This document shows, one piece after another, positions 11,901-26,900 of a stretch of 64,000 nucleotides of DNA. The position numbers and the translations under genes were made by a program. Source of the DNA: Lycium barbarum (taxonomy: Eukaryota > Streptophyta > Magnoliopsida > Solanales > Solanaceae); NCBI RefSeq assembly GCF_019175385.1, contig NC_083344.1:21212380-21276379 (forward strand). The letters run 5' to 3'. Under the pieces are notes generated by a model. It made no database searches and had not been told where the DNA came from. It saw only the letters and a program-made list of their open reading frames with translations. Numbering within the stretch: position 1 is the stretch's first letter; each line of letters begins with the position of its first letter.

Positions 11901-14900
11901 GTAGTTTTAGCAGCTGCTTTCTTCAGGTAGGGGGCATGGTAGGATGGCCCAAACAATGTGAATTGGTATAATTGTAAAATCCTGTATGGTGATCTGAACA
12001 ATTGAAATTGGAAAAAAAGATAGATACACCAAAGTAACTAAAGTTCCAGCTTAACTATAAAAAATGAACAGAGCCTAAATAAAAGATGATGTCTCTAGTA
12101 GAGTGAATTTTTCTCTCATCACTACTCTTTGCCACCATCTGTTAACTATATCATCGTAAAAGCTAACAAGGAAATTTAGCTTCAATAACTAAAAGTCCAT
12201 CATTTTACGTTTAAATCATGGATATATGAAATTTAAACCTCCTTATATCAGGAGAAACATTTAGTCACTTTTCGGTTGCCTTGATGTACTTGACTGGTTA
12301 AATAATGGAAAAGTTTGCATAAACTTAAGTGGCTGTTTGGCCATGAATATTTTTTACTTTTTTCCAGAGTTGAGTTCCGGAAATCATTTTGTCCATAAAA
12401 TTCCAGAATTTTTCGGAATTTGAAAAACACCAAAAAGTTGTTTCACTTTTTTCCCTCCAAATCAGTCACAAAAATTAAAACCCACTACAACTTGTATTCA
12501 TGGCCACACACAACTTCGATTTCCAAATACCATTTTTCACTTTAAAAACAAAAACTTATTTTTTCAAATACTCACAATTTTCATGGCCAAACGGGCCTTA
12601 AATTTAATGCAAGTTTTCAATTCAGATTCTCTCCTATTGGTGTCACCTTTATAAATCTTCTAATGTCATCACGGTACTTCCCGTTCCACTCAGCCCACCT
12701 GCATACATGTTTATCAAGATAAGTGAGATACTATGAAACTTCACGATAAAGAAAGGAATTTCAATCAAACTTTTAGAGGTACTTATTGAATATTTTGAAA
12801 TTCTAGGCGATTTTTGAGTTGTTGATAGTCAGAGAGTGAGAAATATAAAAACTTGTTAATGTAATTTAAGGAGTGTTCATATATCATGAAACCAAACAAT
12901 CATAATCACTCGCAGACCGCCATAAAACCATACCAAACTGCTAGGTGATCCAATAAACACTGCCACGTACTCCATGCAGAATGAGGAAAGCTAATTTAGT
13001 TATTGAAGCAACATCAACAACAATATATGTTGTAAAGCAACAACAATATATTGTTGTTGTAAAGCAACATCAACAACAATATATGTTGTAAAGCAACAAC
13101 AATATATTGTTGTTGTAAAGCAACAGCAATATATGTTCGTTCTATCTAGGTGGTATATCAGACAAATTTAGCAGCACTTTTCCAGACCTCTTAAAGAGGT
13201 TACCAGGGAAAACGAAACATCCACCATTTATTTGCATTCTGTGCTCAAATTTGACTTGTCTGTAGATATTTTAGGCATGACATTCCATGTTTAACAAAAC
13301 AAATTAATAATCCAGTTGACAGTTAAAGTACTATCGTCATTTGCACCTCAAAATTTGTCATTCTTTACTTTAACTATTTAAAAAAATAAAAGATCATAAA
13401 GCATGTTATGTTTAGACTCTGATTGTTTGGAAGTCATAGAGCAAACCTTAAAAGATGGTAAATCAAGCAAATAAAAGATCCTGAGAACTGACATGGATTA
13501 GACAATTTGACTTACTTCCACAGACCGAGAATAGCATATTTACTATGTGAGGAATGCACAGAAAAGGGTAAAAGACTAACTGTCCCCAATATATCATAAG
13601 AGAACAACCTCAAAAGATTTACTCTGAAAGAGGTTCATTCAATTGTTTCCTAAAACCTAATTCTCTAGAATATATACAAATTCTCGATCTCCAATTCAAT
13701 ACAAGACTCACAAAAGGATTTTTGAATCATACAACTGAGCTAGGGAATGACCTGATGACCTCTATCAGGATACTTTTTTTCTCCTGCTGTAAAAACATTT
13801 CACACCATTTGGGCACCTTGCTGGCCCTCTAAAAAGCTCATCCTTATAAAGCAGTTAAAAGAGGGAGCAAAAGATGACACAAAGAAGCTGCAATCATTTG
13901 GTAAAAAAATGGAGGGTGCTATTACAAAGGTGATGGCTTCATTTTCTCATCTCCAAAGCAATAATGTTTTACTTGCAAAGAATTTGAGGTAAGTTCATTT
14001 ACTTCACTTACGTCCATTTAATTGTGTTCCCCAAACCCCACTTTGTGGAATTTCACTGGATATGTTGTTGTAGGTCCATTGAATTGTGAGATCACTTCAT
14101 TTACAAGCTTCATTTGTAAGAGAGGGAACATATTTACTTAATTATTTTAGCTCTGAAACACACTACCTCAAGTTCAGGCCAGACTCTTTTCTTATTAATT
14201 TTTTTTTCCCCCAAGCACGTGAAAATACTTTTGATAATATGTGATGCTGAGACTTGAACAAAAAACCTCCACCTGCTCTCATACCCTGATGAATTGTATA
14301 ATCACTTCATCTAAAAGGTTCAAGCTATATTTATTTATTTTAGGTCTCCAACAAGGTCAACGACTAAATCCAACCACACTAACCTAATTTTCACATTCAC
14401 ATAATTTAATGCAATAGATGATTTCCCTTCCCTTTTCAACTATAGGATAAACCAATAATGTATGATAATATTCTTGAAGATATTACCGGTCCCAGTTTGG
14501 AAACTTTCCAACAAGATAAAGGCCTCCACAATCCCATGGCTCAGCAATAATTTTGCACCTCGACAGTACACTATCTTTGGCAATGGCCTGCAAGTATGTA
14601 GCATTTTGTTCATTCAGAAGCATGAATGCATCATATCATCATTTTCAGCCCTCTGAATTTACGGAATCATCCTTTTCTTAAACACGTGAAAAGTTGGAGC
14701 TGAGCATATTAATGATGAAATTTTAAGTGAAATGGAAAATCAAAGAGACAAGAAAAACAAGAAGGAAAATAATCCTAGGTAACGATAGAAAAGGGTTGAG
14801 GTGAACATGAGAATTGGGAATAGCAGTGGAATAGTAGTCACTTCACTATTATCTTGTTATGTTGCTTTCCATCACACAATTTCTTTTTGACGCACCATTA

Positions 14901-17900
14901 AGAAAAGGTACATAAATGCTTCACCTTAACAAGGGGGGGACCATCAATGGGAGTACCATCTGTCCCTCTGCAAAGAACACTAGCAAGATCAAAGCGAAAT
15001 CCATCGACATGATACGCGGTGACCCTTCAGTTGCTCCAACAAAAAGTAGAAGACAATACCAAATAGGGAAAAATAGTTAGTTACATATAATTGAATAAGA
15101 AACAAGTCATCCAGGATAAATCATACTGCCAGTAATAACTTCAATTTGGCATCTGCATTCCAGTTAATAACAAGCATATGGAAAGACCGTTGGAAATAGA
15201 GGACGAAAAGAGAAAGATAATAAGACTGGAGAAACTAATCCATTCAACTGATCAAATCCAATAGGAAACATAGCGAATTTTGTGAACATATCAGAGCATT
15301 CCAAGAAAATTCTAAGCATTCAGGATGCAGCATATCAGCCGAACATATCAACCGACAGGGCAGATTTAAAGGGGACCGAGGGTGTTCACCCGAACACCCT
15401 CAGCAATTTTTTTCACTATTTATAAACGGTAGATTTTCTGTGTTTATGTGTATATATAAGTTTTGAATACCCTGAAAAAATGCAAAAGGTTAGCTCTAAG
15501 TGGTCCAGGGTGTTCAAAATTCTCTCCAGCGTCCAAGGTTCGATTCCTAGGGACAACAGGACAACATTTTTATTTTTATGTTTATCTTTTATTGTTTTTT
15601 TCAAACCCCTAAATGAAAATCCTGGATCCGCCACTGTCAACTGACCAACCAGCAAGTCTGCATAGACCAATGGAATTGGAATCCTACCTTTACCGGATGC
15701 AAGGAATCGAACACCTCATTTTATTACCCGTGAATTGATATGTAACAAACAAGCTGCAACACACATTGCTTCAAATCCAGCGTTTCATGAAAAGAATGAA
15801 GCATATAGCTGTAGATTGTCATTTTATTCGACAAAAGATCTTATAGAATTACTTTCCTATCATTTTTATTTTTAGGATTACTTGCATACTTTAGGAATTA
15901 CTTCATTTGCATTATTATTTTTAGGATTACTTGAATACTTTCTTTTCCTATCTGGGATTACTTGAAAACACTATATACAACATGCTTAAGAGAATAATCA
16001 AGCAATTCATTCCTAACCTATCTTCTATTCATCTTTTCTTCGTTCTTTACATTTACATAACTCTATACAAGACATTGTAAATATTTCTCATATATAATTT
16101 ACTTGAAAGTCATCGAAACTAAAGAAGGTTGTTATTGTGATGAAGGCTTCTTCAATTATAGTAGAAATACGTGACCAAGTAAAAGGTCAGTTAAGCGCTC
16201 AAGGCTATGTCATAACAGATATAGATCCTTGCCACAGATTGCCTTCCAGATCAAATATTATTTAAATAACTGAAGAGAATAGATATATGGGATAGAAGAG
16301 AAACAAACTAATTATAGAAATATGTCTCTATCTGATTACTTTTTTCATCAACGGAAAAAGAGAGAACAGAATGATTATAGTTCGCTAGCCACTAAGTATT
16401 TCAAACGGGATTGTACAATCCCTGTGGAACCTATGACTAAAAGCTTACCCTAGAGGGTAATAAGCAAAGTGGAGAGGAAAGATATCTGTGACACACTTTA
16501 TGGACATTGAGCAAGTACTTAGAATTGTGACGTTTTCATGTACTTTTTATGTGTGCAAACAAATTAAGAAAAAAACTGCATCCACTAGGGAAAAGCTTAG
16601 TTTAGTTCTGACTAAAATAATGATATATTGATATCAATCAGCGAGTAAATAAAGGTAAAATACAATTAACTTCAAAGCAGAAAACCAAAAAGTGAATGGA
16701 AATGAAAGTACCAGTGTCTTAAGCTTTCAAGTACAAGTTCCATGACTACAGGATGGTTGCAGTTAAAAGTATTTCCTGGAAAGACCAAAGGATTGCATCT
16801 TAGAGCTCATATCATAGACCAAATGAAGACAAGAACTTTTTAAGCAAAATAAAGAAAATGAAATAAGAGAATCATAGGTAACTCTATGCATTAGAACTTC
16901 AAACACAATTATAAATCTTGGAATCTCACAGACTAACAACTGACAAGCATGAAGTAAAATCAACATTAGTAATTAGACATTTGCCCCTTTTCCTTCCTAG
17001 GTTCAACTCTATAACATCCCTTCTGCAATAAAGAAACGGGCCTCAACACTGTGTGAAAATATTTCAGGATTTGTCAATCTATAATCAAACCACTGCATCT
17101 TTTCTGGGACATCAGAAATAACTTCCTCATTAAATAATCTGTAAAGACTCCATTTGGAATGATGAACAAATTATTTCTAACCATTATATGAATATCAAAT
17201 ACTCTAAAACAAGGAAAGCGTTAAATTGAGATAATTTTTACATACGGCCTGAATTGAATTGAGAAGGCTAAAGGAATAACGAAAGACACCGAGTTGAGAC
17301 AGGTAGACAACAAGAAAGGTGAAAGAAAGCAAGGACCTTCTCTGGAACATGTTTTATTTTGTCAAGGAGCAATACCAAGGCAAGAAATTACTGATGTTGA
17401 TGGAGATCAAAGATGGCGCAAATTCAATATGGACAGGGAGAATAAGGTTCTAATGGTAGTGAACTCACTCAAAGTGAATGTAAGAAGTGTACTGAAGCAA
17501 ATGAAATTTGTTGGTGCATTGGAAGCAGTTCTGCATATGATGAATTAAATGTCAGAGAATAAGCGGAAGTGCAATTAAATAAATGTTCATGGATGACAAG
17601 ATAATGAGAAAAAAATACTGAAAAGGGAAGGATAAGGTGAATCTAAAGAAGAGCTCAACAATGAGAAAACTTCGCTTTTTGGTTGGTGCAATGAGAACAA
17701 AAATCCAGAGTCGGCCCAACCCAAAATGCAATTGTCTGTACCACCATTTTTCTTTTTGGAATAATAATAAGAAGAAGATATTGTTTGAGCTATAGTGCGA
17801 GATTAAGAACAAAAAGATCTTTTTTTCCAAGGAAATATTCCTTTTTTAAATGAAACTGAGAAAGCACTTTTCTGTTTTTTCAGCAAACCTCTCCTTGAGA

Positions 17901-20900
17901 GAGTGCCCAGGTAACACCTTTCGTGCGCGTAGGAACTCACTCGACAAGGAATTTCGCTACCTTAGGACCTTTATAGTTACGGCCGCTGATCACCGGGGCT
18001 TCGGTTGTCGGCTCCCCTATCAGCAGCTCACCAACTTCCTAGAGCTTCCGGCACTGGGTAGGCGTCAGCCCCCACACATGGTCGAAGCTTTTTGTGAGGA
18101 AGCACCCCTTCTCCCGAAGTTACGTGGCTATTTTGTCGAGTTCCTTAGATAGAGTTGTCTCGCGCCCTTAGGTATTCTCTACCTACCCACCTGTGCCGGT
18201 TTCGGGTACAGGTACCCTTTTGCTCAAAGTCGTTCAAGCTTTCCCCGAAAGTAAGGCATGGGTTACTTTAGCGCTGTAGCGCATGGTACTTGAACATTGG
18301 CTCGAGCATTTTCTCTACCCCTTCTTATCCTAAAGCAGGGGCACCTTACGTTCTTGAACTGATAACCACCTTCGGCTAACCTAACCTCCTTCGTCCCTCG
18401 GCACCAACAAGGGGCAGTACAGGAATATTTACCTATTGTCCATCGACTATGCCGCTGAAGGACAAGAATTTAAGTAACATGACGAAAACAATTTCACTCA
18501 TTTTACTCACAAGATCTTAGAGATCTAATGACATAATACTTGCACTACCTTACAACAATAACAACAACATACCCAGTGAAATCCCACTGTGTGGGGTCTA
18601 GGGAGGGTAAAGTGTACGCAGACCTTGCCCCCAGCTCAGAAGATAGAGAGGTTGTTTCCGAAAGACCCTCGGCTCAAGAGAAAACATGACGAGAAAAGGT
18701 TAGATAAGCACAAACAGTACAAAGCAAAACGGAAATGAAACTAACGAAAGCGACAAAAGCCATGATAAAGCAGTCTGAGAAAAAGAAGCAGTAGCTTGCA
18801 CGGATAAATACGATAATTGTGGTACAAGAAATGACTAATGTTTGCAAGAATCAAAGGACAATAAAATGAAGATCGAAACTGCGCCTACTAGTACAAGGGA
18901 TACATGGGACTACCTACTAGCCTTCTACCCTAATATGAGTCTTCCATAGCCTCCTATCTAAGGTCATGTCCTCGGTAAGCTGGAACTGCGCCATGTCCTG
19001 CCTAAGCACCTCTCCCCAATACTTCTTCGGCCTACCTCTGCCTCTTCTGAAACCGTCCATAGCCAACCTCTCACACCTCCGCACTGGGGCATCTGTGTCT
19101 AATAATACTTGCACTACCTTAAAAAGTTAAAACTGACCACAATAACATGATATAAAAGGTTCCTAAATGTGATACTTCCAAAAACAAATACAAAAATGAT
19201 TAGGATAAACAAAATAGAAGAACAAAACGAACTACTCCTCCAATCACAACCCACCTAACCAACTTATTTAAAGACCATTAAGGACATCCCACCCTTATTA
19301 ACACACACACACACACATTTATATGAGAAGCCTTCACGTATGAATACCATGAGATGATTTCAAATTTCAATGTATGAAGTGAGCAAGCACAAAATCCCCA
19401 ACCAGTAAGCCCTTTCCTTCATTTTTTGTGTTTTTCTTGTTTAATTTACTTTTTAATAATGACAAAACACCATTTTCTTCTACTCACGCAGTAGCAACGT
19501 ATAAGAGTGATTCTAGGGTAATCGAGAGATCTGTTACCAAATAACGCTCCGATATCCAATAGTTCAAATTCAACACTCAAAACCCTTAAATAACTACTAG
19601 TGTATGATCAAAGATTAATTGCGGTAATTGAATACGGAACTTAGCACCAAATCTTTAAGCTCGGATCGGATGATAGTGGAGACTTAAACCCTGTAAAATT
19701 GATTTTCCTCAACTAATGCATGTTTCAAGTGTTTTCAAATATATAAATGACTATTTTAAATGTTCGTTTGTGAACTTGTGCATGTGTGCACTAGCGTGTG
19801 CTAGTGTCACCATCTTTACAAATTTCATGATTACCGGCCACTAATGCTTAGCGTAGGTTGTCTACGTCACATTCCATGGGGTGCAACCCTTCTCTGGACC
19901 CAGCTAACACGGGTTCTTTGTGAACCGGGCTGCCCTTTTTTTTAATTTGTTTCAAATGATACATGTGATTATGTTCATAAGTTTAATGCATTACGGCTCA
20001 TGATATATAAGCTACAAATGATATGATGTTTACATGCGTGTGAAGATTATGTCCATGCTTAAGCCCACGGGGTTGTATTGGCAACATTAATGATTTAAGT
20101 ATGTTTTGGAAGGAACCTTAGATAACTGAATGGGTACGCTTGCACATACTGATTCAATGCCCCAGAACCATAAGTGCACTTATGGTATATCCACTAAAAA
20201 ATTGAGGCATATTTTGATCCTATTCTAATCTTGCTAGCATTCCCTATCCTACTCGTACGACATTAATTACGGGTGGTATCAGTTCCCAATCCAACAGGGA
20301 AAGTGAATCGGTTATTATTGTTAGAATAGGAATAGGAATAGGATATGTATAGAGTATTCTATCTAGAAAAGGATTGTAATGTAATGTCTATAAATAGGGC
20401 TCAGTGTAATAATGTAGATACACAATCCAATAATATTTTTCTCCTTTATTTCTCACATAATATCAAAGTATTAGTGAGAAAATATAGTTGTGCCAAATAC
20501 TAGCTTCTTTCGTGAAAGAAAATTTCAGCCACCGTGCAATTTTCGGCTGACCTAAGAGCTGTCTCCGTCAATATCCCTCTCTAGAGGCATTGTGCAAACA
20601 AACCAAAAGTACCACAAGGTAGATCAGTCTCTGGCGACCACCCAGAAAAAATCTCCAACAGAAGATCGGTCATGCGCCCCCACCCGCCGCTGACAACAGG
20701 TTTTTTAGCGACCATTCTGATTCACGTGCCGGCACGTGAACATTGTTTCGGCGTGTTTCGAGCCAGGGTTTATCGTCCAGCTATTTTGAAAGCATCCATT
20801 CAGTTTTCGATAATTTCACGTTTTTACTTTCTGGCGAGTTTTCTGGCTTATTCAACCTCTGCTTTGAGGTTCTTGTGACACACCTCGCTTTTCCAACCAT

Positions 20901-23900
20901 AGCCCAACCAATTTCAAGTAAACCTAGTTATTGTAATAGGTCTGGACACACCTATGAAGTATGCTATTCTCTACATAGTTGACCACCAAAGAATGCTCAT
21001 GTTGCTCAGACCGACACTATAAGTAATCAGCGGGTTTGTTTAGCTGAAGAGGAATATAATGAGTTCCTAAGTATCAAGCAAGTAAGCAAACAACTCCACA
21101 ACTAGCCCCAGACGCATAGTCTAACACCTTTGGATCGTGGGTTGTGGAGTCTGATGCTTCTGATCATATTTCTAGTGATAAATCACTTTTGTTACAAATT
21201 GTTTATTCAGAGTCTTTTCCCGCTGTTACTTTGGCCAATGGGATCCAAACAAAAGAAAAAATAGTTGGACAAGCTAATCCCTTATCCTCTGTTACTCTAA
21301 ACTCTAAACTCTGTTCTTTATGTCCCTAGCTACCCTTTTAATCTTACTTGTCATTTGTTTGACATGTGCCATAAAATTTGTTGATTATTCTTTTATTATG
21401 CAGGACCGCGGTACGGGATAGATGGTTGACGTAGGACATAAATCACAAGGCCTCTACTACCTTACCTCTCCTAATTCCTCTATAGCATGTCCATTTACAA
21501 ATTCTCCAGATCTAATACACAAACGTTTGAGACATCCGAATTTGTTAAATCTACAAATGATGGTGCCTAGTCTGTGTGTCTATTCATATTAGATTGTGAG
21601 TCGTGTCAACTTGGAGAACACACTCGCACAACTTTTCCACATTCTTTGATTCTAGACCTCACTTCACATCTTTTTCTGATCATCCTGATGTGTCTGATGT
21701 CTTATTTATACCGACTTTGAGAAATCTACGATTACTTCTACATTTCCAATAGTGCCACGAGTCTTACCCATACAGACTTTTGAGGAATCTACAGTTACTT
21801 CTACATCTCCATTCACAATGCCACCACTCCTGACTTATCATCGTCATCCATGTCCTAAGGCCCGAATGATTCACGTCCTGCACCAAACCCTGCACCTACT
21901 ACGGACTTGCCTCCTCCTAATCAAACAATTGCACTTCGAAAACATTTAAGAACCACCCGTAATACTAACCCCCTCTATACCCTTTTAAGTAATCATCGTT
22001 TGTCATCACCCCATTATGCCTTCGCATCATCTTTGTCCTTTATCTCCATCCCTAAATCTATAGGTGAAGCACTTTCTTGTTCAGGATGATGACATGCTAT
22101 GATTTACGATATGTCTGCTCTACATGCGAGTGGTACTTGGAAACTTGTTCCTCTTCCTTCAGGTAAATCTATTGTTGTTTGTCATTGAGTTTAAGTAGTC
22201 AAAGTTGATCCAGACAGCCAACTTGATCAACTTCAGGCTCGCGTTGTTCCCAAGGGGTATACTCAGATATTTGGGCTTGATTATAGTGATACTCTCTTTC
22301 GTGGCTAAAATAGCATATGTCAGTCTTTTTCTATCCATGCTGGCATTGACCTCTTTATTAGTTAGACATTAAGAATGTTTTTCTCCATGGTGACCTTGAG
22401 GAGGAAGTTTGTATGGAGCAACCATCTGGTTTTGTTGCTCGAGGGGAGGAGGGGGGGGGGGGGGTCTAGCTTGGTGTGTCGATTGCGTCGGTCACTTTAG
22501 GGTCTGAAACAGTCTCCCTGAGGCTGGTCTGAGAAGTTCAGCACAGTAATTCATAAGTTTGGCATGACTCATAGTAAAGCTGATCACTGTGTTTTATCGA
22601 CATTCTGCTCCAAATCTGTGTATTTATTTGATGGCTTCTGGTGACGATATCGTTATTATCGATAGTGATCAGGATGGTATCATTAATTTAAAGCAACATC
22701 TTTTTCAGCATTTCCAGACTAAAGACCTCAGTAGACTAATGTATTTTCTAGATACCGCAATTGGCCAGTCTTGATCATGTATTGTTATTTCACAACACAA
22801 GTATGCCTTAGACATTCTTGAGGACACATGAATGATGAGATGTAGACCCATTGATATTGATCCGAATGCTAAACTCCTGTCAGGATAGGGGGAGCCACTC
22901 AGTGATCCTAAAAGATACAAGCGGTTGGTCGGTAAATTGAATTATCTCACAGTGACTAAACCTACTAAACCTGACATTTCTTTTCCTTGTGTTGTAAGTC
23001 AGTTTATGGATCCTCCTGGTGATAGTCACTGTGATGCAGTTGTGCGCACTGCGATATATAAAATCAGCTCCAGGTAAAGGACTACTTTTCGAGGACCAAG
23101 GCCATGAGCAAATAGGTGGATATACAAACGTCGATTGGGCAAGATCACCTTTTGATACACATTCTAGACCGAATATTGTGTTTTAGTAGGAGGTAATTTG
23201 ATGTATTGGAAGAGTAAGAAATAGGGTGTGGTTGCTCAATCTAGTACAATATCGAGCAACTAATGTAGCAACTTATCGAGCTAGTTTGGATTAAACAGTT
23301 ACTCAGAGAACTAAAGTTTTGAATACATCAATCAGATGAAACTTGTGAGTGATAACCAATCATATCGCATCAAATCTGGTACTTCATGAGAGGACTAAGC
23401 ACATTGAGATTGACAGTCACTTGGTCAAAAGATACTCTCCGGAGATATTATTACAAAATTTATGAAGTCGGGTGATCAGCTTGCAGATATTTTCACTAAG
23501 TCCCTTACTGGTCTCGTATTAGTCACACATCTGTAACAAGCTCAGTACATATGACTAGTATGCACCAGCTTGAGAGGAATGTTAAAATTGGATTAGGAAT
23601 AGGATTTATATATAGCATCCTACGTGGAAAGGGATTGTAATGTAGCGTCTATAAAAGGGCTCAGTGTAATGATGTAGATAAGCAATTCAATAATACTTTT
23701 CTCCTCTATTTCTCATCGTCATGATGTACACATGGTGTATTATGTTAGTTTGTAGGACTTCCGAAGAAAAAAGACTGTTAATGTTCTATGAGCCAGACAT
23801 GAATTTCAAGAGTCTTATGATTGAATTGTTGCATGTTTATGACTTGATCAATTTTAATATTGCATATGAAAGCGTGATTGTGAAATGATTTACCACATGT

Positions 23901-26900
23901 TTATTATTATTTTGAAATTTTATTGGTATACTTGAGGTATATGCTTTTGATATTAAAGTGCAAGTTTTCCTAAAATACTTGTTCCACCTTTTAAAGGGAG
24001 GTGCATGAAGCTTATTGTACTACTTGATTTCATGATTCGAAGTTCAGCCAGATACCATAGCTTAAGCACCACCTACATACTTTCAGTGTCGAGCCCCACA
24101 CTAGGCTGGTGGTGACTTCTCCTCTTTTTATTCCATTAGCATTACTTGTGAGGATATATCCCATTGCTACATCTATGGAATGTATTCTATAGAAGCTCCA
24201 TTGACTCACTGTGGGTAGGCCACATGTACTTAATTTATCATATTTGAGCTACGCCGACTTAATTCAGGTGTGTGATAGCTTCAATAATTTCTATGGGATG
24301 CTCATGCTTTATATTTAGTTCATACGACATGTAAAGGGTTTGCTCGACAAGCGGCAGGCCGGCCTGGTGCCAGTAACTTGCACCTAGTTTGGGTCATGAA
24401 ATTTTAACAGAAAAAAAAAGAAAAAAAAAAGAAAAAAAAAAAGGAAGAAATACTAGAAGAGGGAGAGTGAATTTTCGGAGTGAGGAGAAAGAATTTTCAG
24501 AGTAGGGACTCAAACCCTTAGCTCTAGTCAAAGAATTCTTAGTAAAGTGAAAAAAGAGTATTTTAGAGTAAGGACTCAACCCCGTGGAGAGGAGAGTGTC
24601 GGTCGCATAAGAAGTAGCAGCCCCATCACCAAAGAGATAGTTGCACCATAACGGTCTTCGAAGAGATGAACGATGCTTGGCATGGAAGGAAGAAAAAATG
24701 AAGAAACTCACTGGCCAAGCAGGCAACACATATTGTCCGGCATAGCATGTTGATAGAAGAAGCTATTTGAGTTTATACCAAGATCGTAGAGGCTCTGATA
24801 CCATGTAAAGGAGAGATATTGGGAATGAATAAGCATGTTGGGGTTTATATAGTGTTTACAAGTAATCCCAAAATGAAAAGGAAAGTATTCAAGTAATCCT
24901 AAAATGAAAAGGAAGGTATTACCTAGTAATTCCTAGAGTATGCAAGTAGACCTAAAAAGGAAAGAGAAGTAATTTCTAACAATTCCTATTCCTATTTACA
25001 CAATTATAGGGATTCTAAACCTTTCTAAAATATACAAGGAATGGTTTCTTGCTGTATTAACAATCTCCGAATTCTTAACAAGTAATAATAGAATTTCTGA
25101 AATACATTTCTTTTTTGTGGAGTGATATTTGTCAACATCTAGTTGAGTAAAGTCATAAAACAAAAATGGTGATACTTTGGCCTACTTGCATCTAGTTGAG
25201 TAAATCAATCCATTATAACGTTGCCAAGATTGATCCTTAGGAAACTATGCTTCATGTTAACAATCTTAAATAACCATTGAAAAATCCTGAAGAGAGTATT
25301 TTAAAGATGTGTTCAAAACTTATCCGGACTTTCCTTTTATTCAATGGAAAAAAAGAGAGTGGTTGAATTACCACATCCAGAGAAGTTCAGCAGCTGAGCA
25401 TTGTTGTTCAAATCCACCATGTAATAAACCTGCAATTGACAGGGCAAGGATTAGGAAACAGAGAGAGTCAGAGACAAAGCTTTTGATAGAAAAACTGAAA
25501 TTCAGACTGCATAATATGAATAGTTTGATTTACAACCTAATAAAGTAAACCTGGTCTCATCTGGTTTCTGAGGGAGATAAAGCATTATAGAGAAAAACAG
25601 AATGAGTTAAAAAAGGTTTCTGAGGGAGATGACTATGGGTCTGATGCAGCTTTATTGAGAAGGTTTATAGCAGAGGAAAGGGAAAAAGAAGCAAGTCCTA
25701 GCATTTTAACTAATATATGATGGTATATCATGCACTCCATATTAAGCTGCAGAACAGAAAGTAAAAACACTGTCAAATCCCATAATCAAAGGCCACTCAG
25801 TGGAGAAGCTCCGTAAAGTTACGCAAACAACTATTCTTGCAGCTTGATGCATCCATCAAGACTTATCTCAAAGATGATGTTGATTACTACAACAGTTATC
25901 TGTTAAAAAAACACAATACCCCATGAACAGTCTACCAAAAAAATGTAGATGTTCTCCTAATCACAGTAACTTACCAAGGTACATTACGTGCAATGAAGAT
26001 CTAATTCATAACTTTCTAAATATTGACCAAGACCTATTATATTGAACAGTTCCTTTACCTTGTTGTCTATTCCTCGGAATGAGGTTGTATACGGGTTTTC
26101 ATCATCAGCTTCATTTGTGTGATTATAAACAACATCTAAAATGACCTGTAGAATGAAAAACCATGAGAAACCAACATCTTAATAGATGGCTGAAAAGGTA
26201 GAAGAGACATAATGGATATGTATATCAAGGTCTTTAAGGACCATGCTGATATTAGGCAAACCTCAATTCCTGCACCATGCAAGGCCTTGACCATTTCTTT
26301 GAACTCCCGGGAAGCACTGACAGGTCCCCCACCAGAACTTGCATATCGACTCATTGGAGCAAAAAAGTTCATTGTTGAGTAACCCCATGTATTGATCTAA
26401 CATGAGTCCAAAAGTATTTAGTCAAACCAAAAGCATTCTGTCCTTTTAATTAACCATAGTAGTCAATGAAGACTTTCAATACATAACTACTAAATTTCTA
26501 ACTATTTAGAAGAGCCGGTTGGGCTGCTTTTTCGTCGTCCAACCGGCTCCTTTTCGTCGTCCATTGTCCATTCCAAGTTAAAAAAAAAATATGGGCCCCA
26601 TATATATTAAACAACAACTAATATAAAAAATAAAAAAATAAAAAATTGGGCTCCATATTAAACACCAACCAGTATTAAAAAAAAAAAAAAAAGAGAAGAA
26701 AAAAAGTGGAACCCACCACATCCAAACTCACGGAAAAAAAAAAAGTGGACCCCATATTAACAAAATCAAGCAATATTAAAAAAAAACAAGTGAATCCCAT
26801 ATTAAAAAAACAAACAACGTTAAAAAAAAGGTGCTTAGAAAATCAAACAATTAAATCAATAATAATGGATTCATTGCCACATGCGTATCAACCCATTAGT

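Noticed and set aside
13004..13135. CRISPR-like repeat array
   Set aside because: Tandem repeats without spacers in a plant intron.
17294..17548. 84-residue plus-strand open frame
   Set aside because: No recognisable motif and no flanking gene structure.
17850..18152. A 100-residue plus-strand open frame
   Set aside because: It lies within the mitochondrial 26S rDNA copy and is a reading of the antisense strand of rRNA.
24394..24729. 111-residue minus-strand open frame
   Set aside because: Low-complexity end (poly-F/S) over an A-rich run; no gag features.
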